DNA from: Sporodiniella umbellata
Lineage: Eukaryota; Mucoromycota; Mucoromycetes; Mucorales; Rhizopodaceae
Direction: 5' to 3'
Assembly (NCBI GenBank): GCA_025677835.1
Contig: JAIXMR010000049.1
Coordinates: 105,930 to 169,929, forward strand
Length of the DNA stretch: 64,000 nucleotides
Position 1 is the stretch's first letter. Each line of letters opens with the position of its first letter. This document shows, in pieces, positions 36,396 to 48,793 of this stretch. The translations under genes were made by a program, and so were the position numbers. The notes beneath the pieces were generated by a model. It was not told where the DNA came from. It did no database searches and saw only the letters and a program-made list of their open reading frames with translations.

Positions 36396-38780
36396 ATTAA
36401 AAAAAAAGTAGATTAATAGAATAGAAGCACTTTTAAAGTTGTTTGGGATTGAATTTGAATTTATTTAGGTAATTGAACAGTACACCTTTTTCCGTAATTA
36501 CTGATACACATGGTCCTTTCACTTAAAAAACAAATAACAAAAAGAACGTTTAAATTCCGACAGCCATCCCTCATAATCTGGAATTGTATCCAAAAGCGTA
36601 ATATCAGTAGGGGATTGAGACGCAATGAGTTTTTCTAGCTCTCGAAAATAAGGCAATTATAACGCATTATATGTTCTAATAAACGTGCATGGACAGAGTT
36701 TCCCTGGTAAACTATATCCTTGTTCTATAGGTACGAAGCTTTAAAGATCTTAGCCTCTTGATAGACACTATTAATAACAAAGATGCAATTGAGCTCTATT
36801 CGACTCTTATAAAGGGGCTGATTGATTTAGTCTTTTGTATGAAGCGTAAAAGCGCTTGTAATAAAAAGAGAAGAGCTAAAAATCACGATATACGATTGAG
36901 TGTATAACTAACTCTTTATAATGTTGTACCTTAGCTGAGGTAAATTACAATAAGGGTCGAGATCGTTTTGTGATTAAGCATGTTAACTGACTTAATATTA
37001 GATATTGACTGCAGGTTTTGTAAAGTATATAGCTATAAATAGTGTAACTGAGAGACCGGTTCTTGTCAAAGATATAAAACCTGATTCTAGGTTACGCGAA
37101 TGTGTACAATTAATATCCTACGTTAGTTTTTTTTTTTTTTTTTTTTTAGCGAAAAGCCAGTACCAAGTACTATCAATCCTGAAAACCATACTAATCGCTT
37201 TTAATAAAAAAAAAAGTTTCCCAAATAGGACTATCACATGTACATATTAACATATTAGCATATACAATTGTCGACCTAGAGATGCTACAGAAAATCAAGA
37301 GCGCTTCTCTCCAAATTGGCAGAAAATAACCCTTGGTTTTAATACATCCAGAAAAGGCCGAATTTGTGCTAGGAAAAGCACATACTTATGCATAAACCAA
37401 AACTAAAATAGAGTTTGATAAGTAAATGGTTTTGGTTTTAAATATTGCCAAACCTATATTATCAAGAATTGTTGCAATAAAAAAGACTAAAAAAATTCAG
37501 AGAATAGGCTGAAGTAGTTGCTAGCTATATAGTAATATCGCCATCTTTGTTTGGTAGCTCCTATTGAGTAGCCTTGTAGCTAGCAACTCATTCACTAGCA
37601 AACATACTCAATAGCACCAATACAGTCCAGGCTTGATAAAATTACTGTCTACCCTCTTTCGCGGTCAGTTGCCTCTTTAACAACAATACATACTTGTCTA
37701 TATCAATGAAAATACGAAAGTAAATCCAGACACGCTCCAGTTGTATAACACAGTTACAAGATCTCCAGGTCAGTAAAATGTAGTAACTCTACACTGTGTC
37801 TTTTTTTTTTTTTTTAGCTTGCAAGTTGCCTTATTCTTTTTAGTTTATGGTGTACTATCAAAAAGGATGTAAAGCCTAGAAAAGCCAGACGCAAAGGTGC
37901 AAAATAAGATTGAATTTAGACTACAAAAACGAGATTTCTGTAATGAAACTTATTCATAAACGCGCTGAGAGGGCTATATCAAAACCAAAGATATTCAACT
38001 AAACGTTTTTTATCTATTTGTGTATAAGAAATTGTAGGGGATAAAACTGAAGAGTCTTGTGCTTTGCAGTAGCTCTCAATGTTCCATAGATATAAAACAG
38101 CAGTAGAGATTTTATTAGACAGTATTGAAGTTTAGATCTATAAACTCTAATAATGCTATAGAAAACACGCATTTATTATATCGTTATATTGATATAAAAT
38201 TATATGCACGCTTTTGTCGTTTTATAAACTTTTGTTTATCTAAATCTCAACGCATCTAGCTGTACCTGTCCATAATTTCTAAGAGATTGTAATGCCAGCA
38301 AAAAAAGGATTCAGAATAAAGGCACCACTAATGAAACACATATAAATAACGCGATGACCCTCTTACTAAAGAAAATTACAGTCATGTTTTTTGCTGTTGT
38401 AAAAGGATAGTTTAAGAGCTGTATGCGAACTCTACTGTAGAATACTGCAACTTCATACAAGGAGTACTGTGCTATTTTAGAATGTAAACTACCTGAGTCT
38501 TAAATTAGTTCTAGCAGCTTCTTACAAACAATTCGCAGTATACTGCTGTTAAGATATCGAAAGAGTGAACACTGAGATTATATTATGTCCTTAAATCCAG
38601 CTCCTGGCCGAGTTTTTTTCAGAAAAAGCAATATATCTGGCTCAATAAACTGATCTATACAATATGGATTATCGAGTGTTGGTAACTTCTTCAAATGATG
38701 TAATGAAATTTCAAATAAAAAAAAATATAGCGAATTGTGTGGTGGCTTTATATACAAAACATTTTTTTTTCAAAACTCCT
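36396..38780. other. Gene-poor stretch of 2.4 kb
   Basis: No coding-like frame was found. Contains several TATAAA-type words and T-runs (37127-37147, 37801-37815). Downstream of TIM17 and upstream of the 36395 gene, so it holds one promoter and one 3' end. Confidence 0.55.
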
Positions 38781-39439
38781 TTAACTGTTCCCTGAGTGCG
38801 TTGTCTAAATCTAAAGTTGCGAGGAAAGAGAACATGAATGAATATTACATAAACCGAGTTTTTTTTTTCACACTTACAATGGGAGCAACAGGTTTGGCAT
38901 CATTGGCAAATGATCTGGTAAGAACTATACCCAAGCCTTCAATCAGACCCAAAAGGGCACTACCAACGGCAGCGGATACAGCGGCAGCCTTGACACCACC
39001 ACGAGCGGCCAAAACACCACCTGTCAATCCACCGGAAATAATAGAGTTCCAGGGATCTTCCTTTTGTCTAATACCTTTCAAACCACAGTCGAATGTTGAA
39101 AAAAGCCCACCCCAAACGGCAAAGTTGCCTCCTAAAACTGGCGCACGGGCTTTCATAGCTGATACAGCACCAACAAGACGTTCGCCCTACAAGGGAAATA
39201 ATAAGTATAGAGCTCTGTTTTTTTTAAGAAAGGTATATGTACTCTAGGTGAATTCTTAGCACCTTTGACAGAATGCCAAAGACCACCACCGACAGCACCC
39301 ATAACAAAAGCACCTCCCAAATCGCTAAAAATGACCCAAGGGCTACGATATACACAAAAAAAAAACTGTGAGTTTTTATAAAAAAAAAAAAAAAAAAAAA
39401 GTACCAAGGGTCTCTGTTGTGATCTTGTGAGCGTGTCAT
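38781..39439 (-). CDS. TIM17: TIM17, core subunit of the TIM23 import channel
   Basis: Exons 39405-39439, 39243-39342 and 38878-39186, plus a predicted last exon 38781-38804, total 155 residues. The joins recreate the conserved [19 protein letters not shown] start and [12 protein letters not shown], followed by [32 protein letters not shown] and [14 protein letters not shown]: a textbook Tim17 with four membrane helices and the paired cysteines of the family. It helps form the presequence translocase of the inner mitochondrial membrane. The C-terminus after KPVAPI is uncertain: I chose an acceptor giving TTHSGNS, while reading through the donor would add ten other residues. A long A/T tract lies in intron 1. 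Confidence 0.93.
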
Positions 39440-40303
39440 ATTAAGTGTATTAAGTTAATGTATTTCCAGTTTTAGTGTGGAGATTTCCAAAGAAATAAGA
39501 GAAAAAAAATTAAAAGAACAGAATGATTTGGGTTCCAGGGTTGAAGGACTTACTCTAGTCAAAGCAGTCACAAGTGAGTGCGGCACAGTTGCAAGCTGAG
39601 AAATATTTTATGAAACAAAGTCATAACCAATGTAAAGACTTCAAGACTTTTAAAGCTACAACGATGTCTATGGTACGCCCTTTCTTATCTCGGAAATTGA
39701 AACTGCAAGATAGGCCAGGTACCTGAATAACAGCCTTGATAATATACTTTTCTATTGCAGGGTATTGACTATAAAATTTGCACGGAATTGTAACCTAATT
39801 TTGGTGGGATCAAGAAGATGTTTTGATTATTAGCAATATAATATGATTTTTGACCACTTTTTTATTTCAGGTTACCGAGCAAGTCGTTGGCTTTTGAAGT
39901 TTGCTAAAACCTGAATATTGCTACGACTAAAAAATATCGTTCTGAAATTTCGTAGTAAATATTTTTCCAAAAAAAAAAAAAGGCTTGTAAATGAGAAAAA
40001 CAGATAACTAAGCAAAAGGTCTGCGATGAGCAAGGTTAGCTATAACGATTCGAGGAGCAAATCAAAGAGAACATATCAAACACCCCTATCCATGCACTTC
40101 CTTTACATGGAAGTAATGGCATTGCTTTTTGAAGAATACGTATATACACAATGAAATAGACAGAACACAAGAGCTGTCTTCAAATAGGGTAGAGCAACTT
40201 CGTTTTTCTAACCAAGTAAAAAAGTGCAAGCACTTTCAATCTTATTATAGAAAAAAACTCTATACTTTTCGCACAGTTAGAACGACGTTTTTATTTTTAT
40301 TTT
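39440..40303. other. Intergenic, no gene seen
   Basis: Promoter side of TIM17 and 3' side of the next minus-strand gene. One A-run at about 39968-39981. No coding-like frame. Confidence 0.55.
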
Positions 40304-40976
40304 CTATTCCTCATCATCGTCATCGTCACTGTAAGCTGCTAGTAAGGAAAGAGAGGTACCGTTGTCCACTTTGGCTTTTTTCGGTTCAGGGCTTTTTATT
40401 TCTGCCTTTTTCTCTGGTTTTGATTCTGCTGTTTCCTTTTTTTCGCCCTCTTTATCGTCTTCTCTGTCGCGCTTCTTTATGACCACAATATCTTTATATT
40501 TATTTTTAGACTTATTTGGGACAATGGGTCTTCTCTGCCCTATAGAAGAGCCTGATGTTCCAACTACTTTAGATGCTAAGGGTTGTGGTGCTGTCTTAGC
40601 ATCTTCAACTTCTTGTCGAAACTTTTCCAACTCTAATCGCTCTTTAATTCTTTTCTCTTCGTCCAGTTTCTTTTTTTGATCAGACAATGTTTTAAAGTAC
40701 TCTGCTTCCTCTTCATCCAATCGTTTTATGTGATTAGAAAGACGGGAATCTTCTGCAAACTTTTCTTCACGTAGATTTCTTTGTTCTTCGAGGCGCTCAT
40801 AAAGTGTTCTTGGATCATGATCTTGGGCTCTCACTAACTGTTGTTAAGAAACATTTCGCTTCGCAAATTGCAAAATGCTTACCAGGCGGAGCATTCTTGT
40901 CTGAATCCAATGTTTGTTCGGAGTCGGCTTGTACAATAGAACGAGAAACAAAAGAGTTTTTAATGTTAAAAGACAT
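40304..40976 (-). CDS. NIP30/FAM192A-like nuclear protein
   Basis: Exons 40883-40976 and 40304-40833 give 207 residues. The N-terminal half carries the NIP30 signature DPRTLYERLEEQRNLREEKF followed by an HIKRLDEEEAEYFKTL helix. The rest is basic and acidic low complexity with a Lys-rich nuclear-localisation-like stretch and an Asp/Glu C-terminus (SDDDDDEE). In animals this protein (FAM192A/PIP30) binds proteasome activator PA28-gamma; its fungal partner is unknown. Shares a 537-base divergent promoter with the RBM26-like gene. Confidence 0.85.
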
Positions 40977-41513
40977 GACACTCGAGAAGAAAAAAGCATA
41001 AATATTCATTTGGCCTATAGTCACGACTGGATTTAAAAACAGCGAACTCTTCCTTAAACGATAGTTTTTTTATCAATAGCTGCCAATCATTGCCTTACGC
41101 TTACTTTCGAATTAGCTTACTGTAAAACGCTTATTTTTTTTCTCTGCAAATTCTTATGTTGTCGCTCTCTGATAACGGTTCAATTAGCCTACATTAAGCT
41201 AATTTTCAAGGCTTTGTGTGTTTTGTTAAAGAAGCGCTGGCATCAGATATAGTATGAGAAAGCGTTTTAGTGCATTCAGTATTTTACAACTTTTTAAGGG
41301 AAAGTCTCATGCAAAAAAAGAGACAATGACATTTTTCGCTTCAAACTTTTATACACTATTCTAGAGCAGAAACGTTTTCGTTGGGCTTTTATAAGAATAT
41401 TGTTAACACAGGTTTTTCTGATTGGCTATTTCAGCGCGCTTTTAAAGATGGTGGGTTTTTTTTTTTTTTTTGAAACTTCAAAAAAATTAGTTTTTTGATT
41501 TTCTTTTTCAGTA
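40977..41513. promoter_or_regulatory. Divergent promoter between NIP30-like and RBM26-like genes
   Basis: Two genes start on opposite strands at 40976 and 41514. The 537 bases between hold no gene. There is a T-run at about 41457-41471 before the plus-strand start. No confident operator was found. Confidence 0.45.
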
Positions 41514-43750
41514 ATGGCTACGAGTGCTGAAGAACTAGAGGAATTTGTCTGCAACGAAGTCGCTTCACTGTAAGAAACATAACAAAACAAAAAAAATTTC
41601 TTGAAAAAAAGCAAACAGTAACAGATTCTCATATTTTTTCTTTTTCATGTGATGAAGTTGTGACGCCGATCCCAAAGTATTAGCACAGTACATCATTGCT
41701 TTAATCGGTAAAGGGGAGCGTAATGAAGCTTTAAGAGCTTCACTTGAAGATAAGCTCAATGAGTTTTTTGAAGATCGTAAGAAAGCCATCACTTTTTTTT
41801 TTTGTTCTAACTTAGCTATGTTTAGAGACGACGCCTTTTATTGACCGTTTGTTCACAAAGCTGAATAGTAACAGTAGTAAGCCTACTAGTCAACCGGAGG
41901 CCTTCGGCTCTTATTCTGACGAAGAGGATGATGATGGCGACCGTAACTTTAAGCATAGACGTCAAAGATCAGAGGCCCGAACCGATATTCCTGAACAAAC
42001 CAAACGTCGATACCCTGACGATAATACGCACAGCTCCAATAAGCATTTTCGTAGTAACAACGATGACAGAAAACCTCCTTACAACGCTTCGTCAGGTGGC
42101 TACTCCGCCTTTGATCGAGGCAGGGGAAGAGGAAATGGTCGTGCTAACTTAGGACGAGGAACAACAAAGCTACCAATGTGTCGCGATTATATAGGTAATT
42201 GGTTTGCAACTTCAAGTAGAAGACTTTACTTATACGCGACCTTTTTTTTTAGAAAAAGGATACTGTATGAGTGGTGATACATGTCCCTTTGATCATGGTA
42301 GGGATAGGATCATTGTAGAAGATACCAACAATAACAATTTTGTGCCACCTAACGGCAGTATATCTATGCTTAATCGTGGCATAGTCAATCAAAACGTAAA
42401 TATCAACGATGCCTATGATCCAGAAAGAGCCTCCTTGCTACCAGAAGGTTTGCCTTCTGATATGCGTGGTGGTATGCCTCGTCGAGGTGGCTTTCGCGGC
42501 GGAAGAGGTGGTGGACGCGGAGGGTTCCGTAACCAAGGAAATAACTCAACCAATACAACTCTTGTTGTTGAAAAGATTCCCCTTGAGTCGTGCCAAATCT
42601 CCACTGTCAATGAGTTTTTCTCTAAATTTGGTACCATTACCAACATTAGCGTCCAGTCACATGCGCAGAAGGCCATTATTCAGTATGGAACTCGTAGTGA
42701 GGCTGAGAAAGCTTATACTTGTCCTGATTCCGTTTTCGGAAATCGTTTTGTAAAGGTCTATTGGCACAAAGAAGAATCGACCCCTGCACTAGTGACAGGT
42801 TCCAATGCTATATCACCGGCTGAAACTACCGAAACAGAAAACACTAACAAACGTAAAGCAGATGAGCCAGATCCAGAAGCAGTAGCTGCACGCGCTGCTG
42901 AGATTGCCAAGGCAAGAGAAGAGAAACATAAAAAGCATCAGGAACACATGCAGGCTATTCTGGAAATTCAAAAAAAAAGAGAGCAGCAACTTCAACAACA
43001 AATTGAAGAACAAAAACGATTGTTTGGCAAACTTTCTAACAGTTCGAACATGAGCACAGAAGAGAAAACAGAGATCTTGAAGCAGCTCAAAAACGTTCAA
43101 TCTAATATTGATAATAGCAAAAATCAAACGATCTCGGAAACTCTTTCAGACTCTTCTAATAAGGCAGAGACAATGTCGGATCTTCAAAAGAAATTAGTGC
43201 ATCTAGAAGCAGAGGTAAGGGTTGAACAAAGCAAAACCAATTGATACTAATATCATTGAGAACAGGCCTCACTTCTTGGTGGTGGAGCCCCTTACTCTAA
43301 TCGTGGTGGTTTTTCTTCCAGAGGGCGAGGAGGAGTGGCTTCTACCAGAGGAGGATACACCCGAATGAGCCTGGATAACAGAACTACTAAAATTGAAGTA
43401 AAAAATATTCCTGAAGGCACTACCGAAGAGGAGTTGCGTGCATACTTTGAGGTAGTATTTGTCTTTCTTCTATAACGACTTGGAAAAATTAGCCTAACTC
43501 TTTTTTTTTTATCTTTTAGAATTACGGTCAGATTGTTTTATTTGAGATGAATCAATCCGAAGCTCTTGTTCAATATTCACAGCGATATCTTGCTGAAAAA
43601 GCAATGTTTTATGCACCCAACTTTTCTAAAGGAAAGCTTCAGCTTGCTTGGTCATATAGAGATCCTTCTACAACTCCAAAGCCCACTGAAACTGCTCAAT
43701 CTACAGAGCCAATCAAGGAGTCTGAATCTACGTCTACTGAAGTATTATAA
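41514..43750 (+). CDS. RBM26/27-like RNA-binding protein (PWI-like, CCCH, two RRMs)
   Basis: Six exons: 41514-41569, 41658-41776, 41826-42194, 42253-43214, 43266-43451 and 43520-43750; 640 residues. The N-terminus (CDADPKVLAQYIIALIGK, ASLEDKLNEFFEDQT) matches the PWI-like fold of RBM26/27. A CCCH zinc finger (CRDYIEKGYC...CPFDHG, near 175-197) follows, then an RGG-rich stretch, an RRM at about 282-356 (TTLVVEKIP, AIIQYGTRSEAEKA), a Gln/Lys coiled coil, a second RGG patch, and a second RRM at about 543-615 (TKIEVKNIP). In animals RBM26/27 belong to the nuclear RNA surveillance PAXT network; a similar polyadenylated RNA role is inferred here. All splice phases agree. Confidence 0.92.
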
Positions 43751-43837
43751 CGAAGAAAATGAAAGACTAGTTTATTCAGATTCATATCTTGTACATAAAA
43801 AAATTTTTATAAAAAAGAATAAAGTTCTTTTGTCTTT

Positions 43838-44462
43838 TTATGCTGCAAACTCAAGCGTTTCTTTTGTTTTAACAAATGACAGCCAGTCAGATGCAGTATT
43901 GGGTAGTAGCCCCATTGAGTTGACTCTATAGATACCAAGTAAGATAACAATAACTTGAAGACTGATAAATGACAGTTTTGGCAAGGTTAAATCAATCTTT
44001 TTTTTTGTGCTTGTTGATTCAAATCGGCTGAAAGCTTTAAAAAGAACGTTGGTAGCTGCTTAAAGATAAAGTGTTGACTTACTTTCTTGGGTTGACATGA
44101 TTGCTTTAATAGGCTGAATAAAAAGCATAGTAGCTGTTATCATTACTGAAAAAATTTGAAGACTGTTGCCTGACATGTACATCATGAATAAACTCATTGG
44201 CACAGATTTTGCTGGAGCTAAGGCAACATCCCAAGCTCTTTTCATTTTAAGCGATACTTGGTCATCTCTATCTAAATTACGTGTTGTCTTATCTGATTTG
44301 GAATATTTTTGTAAGGTAGATGGTTGAAATCCTATAGGGTTAGGAAGCTTGGAGTTGCTAGGTATTCTCTTTTCATCAACAACTTGAAATCATTAGAAGC
44401 TATTTAAATTCAAACCTTGGGTTTTTTGAAAGCGAAGCATAATCAACAGACCAATCAGACAT
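43838..44462 (-). CDS. EMC4: EMC4, ER membrane protein complex subunit 4
   Basis: Exons 44416-44462, 44083-44366 and 43838-44034 join to 175 residues. The hallmark is KRAWDVALAPAKSVPMSLFM followed by MYMSGNSLQIF and the helix ending QPIKAIM; the last exon ends in NSMGLLPNTASDWLSF, the conserved C-terminus. EMC4 is part of the ER insertase for tail-anchored and multi-pass proteins. The first intron is placed at GTTTGA...GAG (49 nt) because only that join restores frame and gives a normal SDWSVDYASLSKNP start; this junction is the least certain. The stop lies 88 bases from the end of the convergent RBM26-like gene. Confidence 0.92.
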
Positions 44463-44507
44463 TGTTGTTCCAAGAAATAAGAAGAAAAGAAAAGAAAAAG
44501 TTACATA

Positions 44508-45204
44508 TTAATTTATTAAAGCTATAAAAGCATCATCTTTAATAAAAGCCTTGATCCCAGCGCATCCCACAATAGCAAAAGATATACCATAAAAATTTAC
44601 ACTATAAAGCAAGCGAATAAACCGACGCTCATAAGATGCCTCTACAAGCGAGTATATAACAGCAAAAGTAGTGAAACTAACAATAAAGAGATCAGATACG
44701 CCATATATAAATATATATATTATCTCAAAACCCACATCCATGCAAGAATCATAACAGCCCTTGTAGAACCTCGAGCAAACGTATTTAAAGACAAAACAGA
44801 GAGTAGCATTAAGACAAGGTCACGAAGAACATCATTGGATCGGTCCAGTCTAGTCTGTATCGTTTCTGTTTTTTTTTTTTTTTTTTGAACGGGACTGACA
44901 TATTAAAACTCTTGAAAAAAATACTTACATATATACCAACCGACCAAACAGGAGCAGGAAGAAGCTTTTTCTCATGACTAGCCGTATTGAATGCAGTTGT
45001 CTCATTACTCTCGGGATTCACAACACCTGAGTCTATAGCAATCAGGTTATCTCCTCCAAAAGCATTCCTAACAAACCAAGAAATGCCCCATAAAACCCAT
45101 AAGGTGGAAAAGGCTATCCATCCTACCCGAACGTGCCAGTCATACAAGAAATCTGAAATGGGTAAAATATTTTGAACAATGTTAAGTTGATAATTAGCTT
45201 CCAT
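44508..45204 (-). CDS. Unidentified multi-pass membrane protein
   Basis: Exons 44929-45204, 44736-44854 and 44508-44676 join in frame to 187 residues. Hydrophobic segments: GWIAFSTLWVLWGISWF (about 28-44), LVLMLLSVLSL (about 103-120), AVMILAWIFTTFAVIYSL, and NFYGISFAIVGCAGIKAF near the end, about four membrane spans. A basic TRLDRSNDVLRD loop follows the first intron join, and ASYERRFIRLL lies between the last helices. No family recognised. The joins were chosen because each restores a long hydrophobic protein-like frame that no single open frame shows. Same strand as EMC4 with about 45 bases between. Confidence 0.65.
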
Positions 45205-47725
45205 TATGTCAATTTTAAGCACGAGAAAGAACAAAAAAATTAGATCCTAATCGTTTTATATGCCTTTTTTTTTTTTTTTAGAATCCATTGCAAAGAGAAA
45301 GAGACAAGACGCGATTTCATGTACTTACTTTACACAAATATAATATCGATATTATATTAATAAATAGGCAGTTGATTATTTTCTTCAAAAAACATAAGAA
45401 CACAAACAAGGGTTCCCGCTCTCTTTTGGTTTACATAAACAAACTATTGCTACGTAACCGTAATACCATGTAAGAGCAAACAAGAAACATTATAAACTGA
45501 AAGTGCAACATAAAGCAGCATCAACGAATTGGAATGTAAATTCAAAACCACCAAAAGTATAAAAAAAAAGATGATAGACGTTTAGACCAAAGCCTAATTC
45601 ATTCTTAAAACAGCATTTTGTTGGAAAGAAAAATGAGAACTCAAAAATTATGCTCTCTGAAAGCCAGTATTTTTTTCTAAAATTCAAAAAAGTATACTTT
45701 TATGTAAACTGTAGATTTTTGGAGCATTAAATTATTTTTATATTGTTTTTTTAATGCTCTTGGTCTTTGTCTAGATTGGTTCGAAACAGCAAAGACGTTC
45801 TTCATAAAAGTTGTTAGCGAATACCTTTTTAAAAAAAAAAATGCTACAGGCTCATAAGTATTTAGTGTTATAACATTTGAGGTAAGTTTTCCCTTTTTTG
45901 CTCTAGTTTGATAAATTCTACACGTAAAGATGATACAAAAACCATGAGCTCTCACAAAAACACACATACGTACACATCATTGTTTTTTTTGGGGGAAGAC
46001 CAAATGTGCTGATTTAATGCAATGGTATGTACTTTTAGTGTCTAACGTTTGTTTAGTAATAAATAGACCATGTTGGGTTTTGATTTGTGAGGGAAAAACT
46101 ATGCACAGTTCTTGATTAGGTTTAAATGGCTGAAAAAAAAGGAGGATCATCCAAATCGAAACATGGCTCTTTAGATACATCAATCGACACTGTATAGCTT
46201 ATATATAATACCTTAAAAATAGCCTAAAATTTTTTGTTGTGTAATCCAGTTTTTCTGGTTTGTTTATTTAAAAAACGGCTGAAGAAAAAAAACCGGAAAG
46301 GGCTTAACAAAGATTAGAGTACGCCCTTTTAAAATGCCGTACTACGAAATTTGTAAAACACACTATGCTCTTTGTAGACCTTGACAACAGACATCTCTTA
46401 GGCGCTTCAGGCGATAGCAACACCACTAAAAGTGAAAAATTTACTCTTATATAGTTAATAAAGTTTTAGTCAGTATGTGCAATTGTAAACAACCAGTAAA
46501 GGGTTTGGCTGGTTTTCTCCAATAGATATTTCTCTTTATGTATGGCAAAAACAGAGCTTAACAAACCAAAAGCAAACAAACCTTGCCATTCTTAGTTAAT
46601 ATCTTATGACAAAGTAGATCTTTATTCTAGGCCCATTTAATAACATTTGGTATCTCTATTTTCTTTTTTTATTGTTCGCTCTAGTTGCTTCGAAGCACAA
46701 AATATCTGCTCAACTATAAAGGGCAGAAAACAATACGACTTACTACAATATAAAAATCGCTTTATATCTTTCTTGACTTTGTTTTGGTAAATTTAGCATC
46801 ACTCAAATAGCGCTTGAGGATACAAGTAAAAATAGTAAAAAAAAAAAAAAGTTCTTGTATTCACAACAGAAACGATGTTGATTTCTCGTTATGTCCAAAA
46901 ACATTTCATATTCCGCGTTGATACGCTCAAAAGGAAAAAGTGGTAACTCGAGTAAAAAAACTAATAAAAGGTTGAACAACCATTGTTTAGCTATTTTTCA
47001 TAGTAGATATAGAAATGGGTTCAGTACGTTCATTTTTTCAGTTATAAAATAAACTAGAAGTAATATGAAAGTAAGAGAAAGAAAAACTATATTGAAACTA
47101 GGCACAAGACACAATGTGTATCGTTTCTTTATATTGTTTCATGATTATGGAAAAAAGAATGGCCCTATATTTTGTTTCCTTACAGGATTCTGAGGATACC
47201 TTTTTTTATATAAACCTAAAGCAACCCTTTATAGAAGGGCCAATATATGAAAACAGGAGAAATGCATGAATAGAGGGAAATTAAGCCTTTTTAATCACCA
47301 AACTCAGTGGGTATCTCATTGTATTAGAAAAAGAAGATAGTAAAGCAAAGCAAAACATGTTCAGGAGCTTTGATTTTTATTTACTGCTCAGACATAGTCA
47401 GCCTCGTACAGCTACACATTATCAAAAAGCGTATTTTTGCGTTACAAAGGCGTGAGTTTTCTCGGTCGGAGAAACTAAAGTTATGCTGCAGGACTATGTC
47501 TTTTACTAAAAAAGACAAGCTTAAACAAAATAAGGAGAAGCTTTGTAAATGAATCGTTTCTTCATTTAAAAAAGATAAATTACTTAGGTTCAGTATTAAA
47601 TTTGGGCAAGTAGTAATTATAACCGAATACATTATATAGATTTAGAGTGCTTCTTTTTTGTCTTGAGTAGCATTTCGGCGCTGTTCATCGTGGTTATACC
47701 AAAAAAAAAAGTAAAGAATGTACTA
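45205..47725. other. Gene-poor stretch of 2.5 kb
   Basis: No convincing coding frame. AT-rich with T-runs (45266-45281) and A-runs (46837-46850). Confidence 0.55.
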
Positions 47726-47888
47726 CAGTGAGAACGGTGAGTTTTGTCACTTCAATAAAGTTGAACATCCGCAATAAAAAAATTAGCAGCCCGAAAAGAA
47801 TTGTCCCTTTATGTCTAAAAGCTTTGCCCTTTTGGAATAAAAGAAAAATTGCAATAGGTTAAATCGAACTGGCCTATAAACAATATGT
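47726..47888 (+). repeat. Left arm of inverted-repeat element 2
   Basis: Inverted copy of 48631-48793; ends inward at CTATAAACAATATGT. Confidence 0.85.
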
Positions 47889-48102
47889 ACTGTTAGAACT
47901 CGCTAAAAACTGTATGTGAAGCTATAGCACACAAAGGAAGTTAAGCATAGTTAATGGCTGCTTTTTCTTCATTCGTCGTCGCTTTTTTTTTTTTGGCTCT
48001 TTTTGTCTTTGAATATGATAATATGAGAATTTCCAAGTATTACATGGTTTGTATGATTTGAATAGATCCCCCCTTTTTTTTTGCCTTCGTTGAATATATT
48101 GT

Positions 48103-48548
48103 CTCAATTTTGTTCTTTCGGATTCTCATAAGCTTTCAATGAATTGAATATTTTAGAAATATAGGTTTTGGCAGTATCATTTTGATCTTCACTTGTAGCT
48201 TTGCCGTTGTTTTCTAAACAGTTTTGTAATTGTTTAATTTAGAGCAGCCCTTCTTTTATATGACTCTTTGCCTTTTTATTAGTGTTCACGTCTTCGTTAT
48301 TACTGACGATATGCTCAAAAGTCCTTTTAATTTGATTCAATTGATGTGTTGCGCTTGATTTACAAATCGCTTTGTCATATCCATTGGACATAATTTTCTT
48401 CCCAACAGACGATAACAATACTAGAGTTGGATTCGAACAATGGTGTCGGGGTATTTTCTGTAGGAGTAGTAAAGTAACCTAAAGCTGCCAGATAATCCAA
48501 TGTTATCTGATGACAGTAGGAATAATTCGAAACGGTATTTGAAATTAG
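48103..48548 (-). pseudogene. Decayed gene inside element 2
   Basis: On the minus strand the sequence reads as protein with interruptions: ITLDYLAALGYFTTPTENTP, a frameshift, then SSVGKKIMSNGYDKAIC, THQLNQIKRTFEHIVSNNED, a TAA stop, then IKQLQNCLENNGKATSEDQ and SKIFNSLKAYENPKEQN up to a stop at 48103-48105. One frameshift and one internal stop make it a pseudogene. It is hydrophilic, helical-looking and unlike a DDE transposase. Unrelated at first sight to the cargo of element 1. Confidence 0.45.
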
Positions 48549-48630
48549 TAGAAAACATTATCCAGCCCAAAATCTGCAGCTCGCTTAGAGTAGATGTCCC
48601 CCATTAATGTCATCAATAAATCTTAACAGC

Positions 48631-48793
48631 ACATATTGCTTATAGGCCAGTTCGATTTAACCTATTGCAATTTTTCTTTTATTCCAAAAGGGCAAAGCTT
48701 TTAGACATAAAGGGACAATTCTTTTCGGGCTGCTAATTTTTTTATTGCGGATGTTCAACTTTATTGAAGCGATAAAATTCACCATTCTTACTA
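48631..48793 (-). repeat. Right arm of inverted-repeat element 2
   Basis: Inverted copy of 47726-47888. The outer 25 bases have diverged, chiefly by C to T and G to A changes. Confidence 0.85.

Larger units (their letters stand above)
47726..48793. mobile_element. Long-armed inverted-repeat element 2 (CAGTG terminus)
   Basis: Arms 47726-47888 and 48631-48793 (163 bases each) are inverted copies around a 742-base spacer. The left end starts CAGTGAGAACGGTGAGTTTTGTCAC after TA (47724-47725). The right end is the same terminus with several changes, mostly C to T or G to A, and its flanking TA is altered. Its terminus matches element 1 at 24 of the first 26 bases, and both share the CTTTTGGAATAAAAGAAA block. 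The spacer carries a decayed minus-strand gene; no transposase recognised. Confidence 0.8.

Noticed and set aside
48425..48445. GGATTCGAAC box, as in a reversed tRNA T-arm
   Set aside because: No acceptor or anticodon stem around it; it falls in the decayed gene of element 2.
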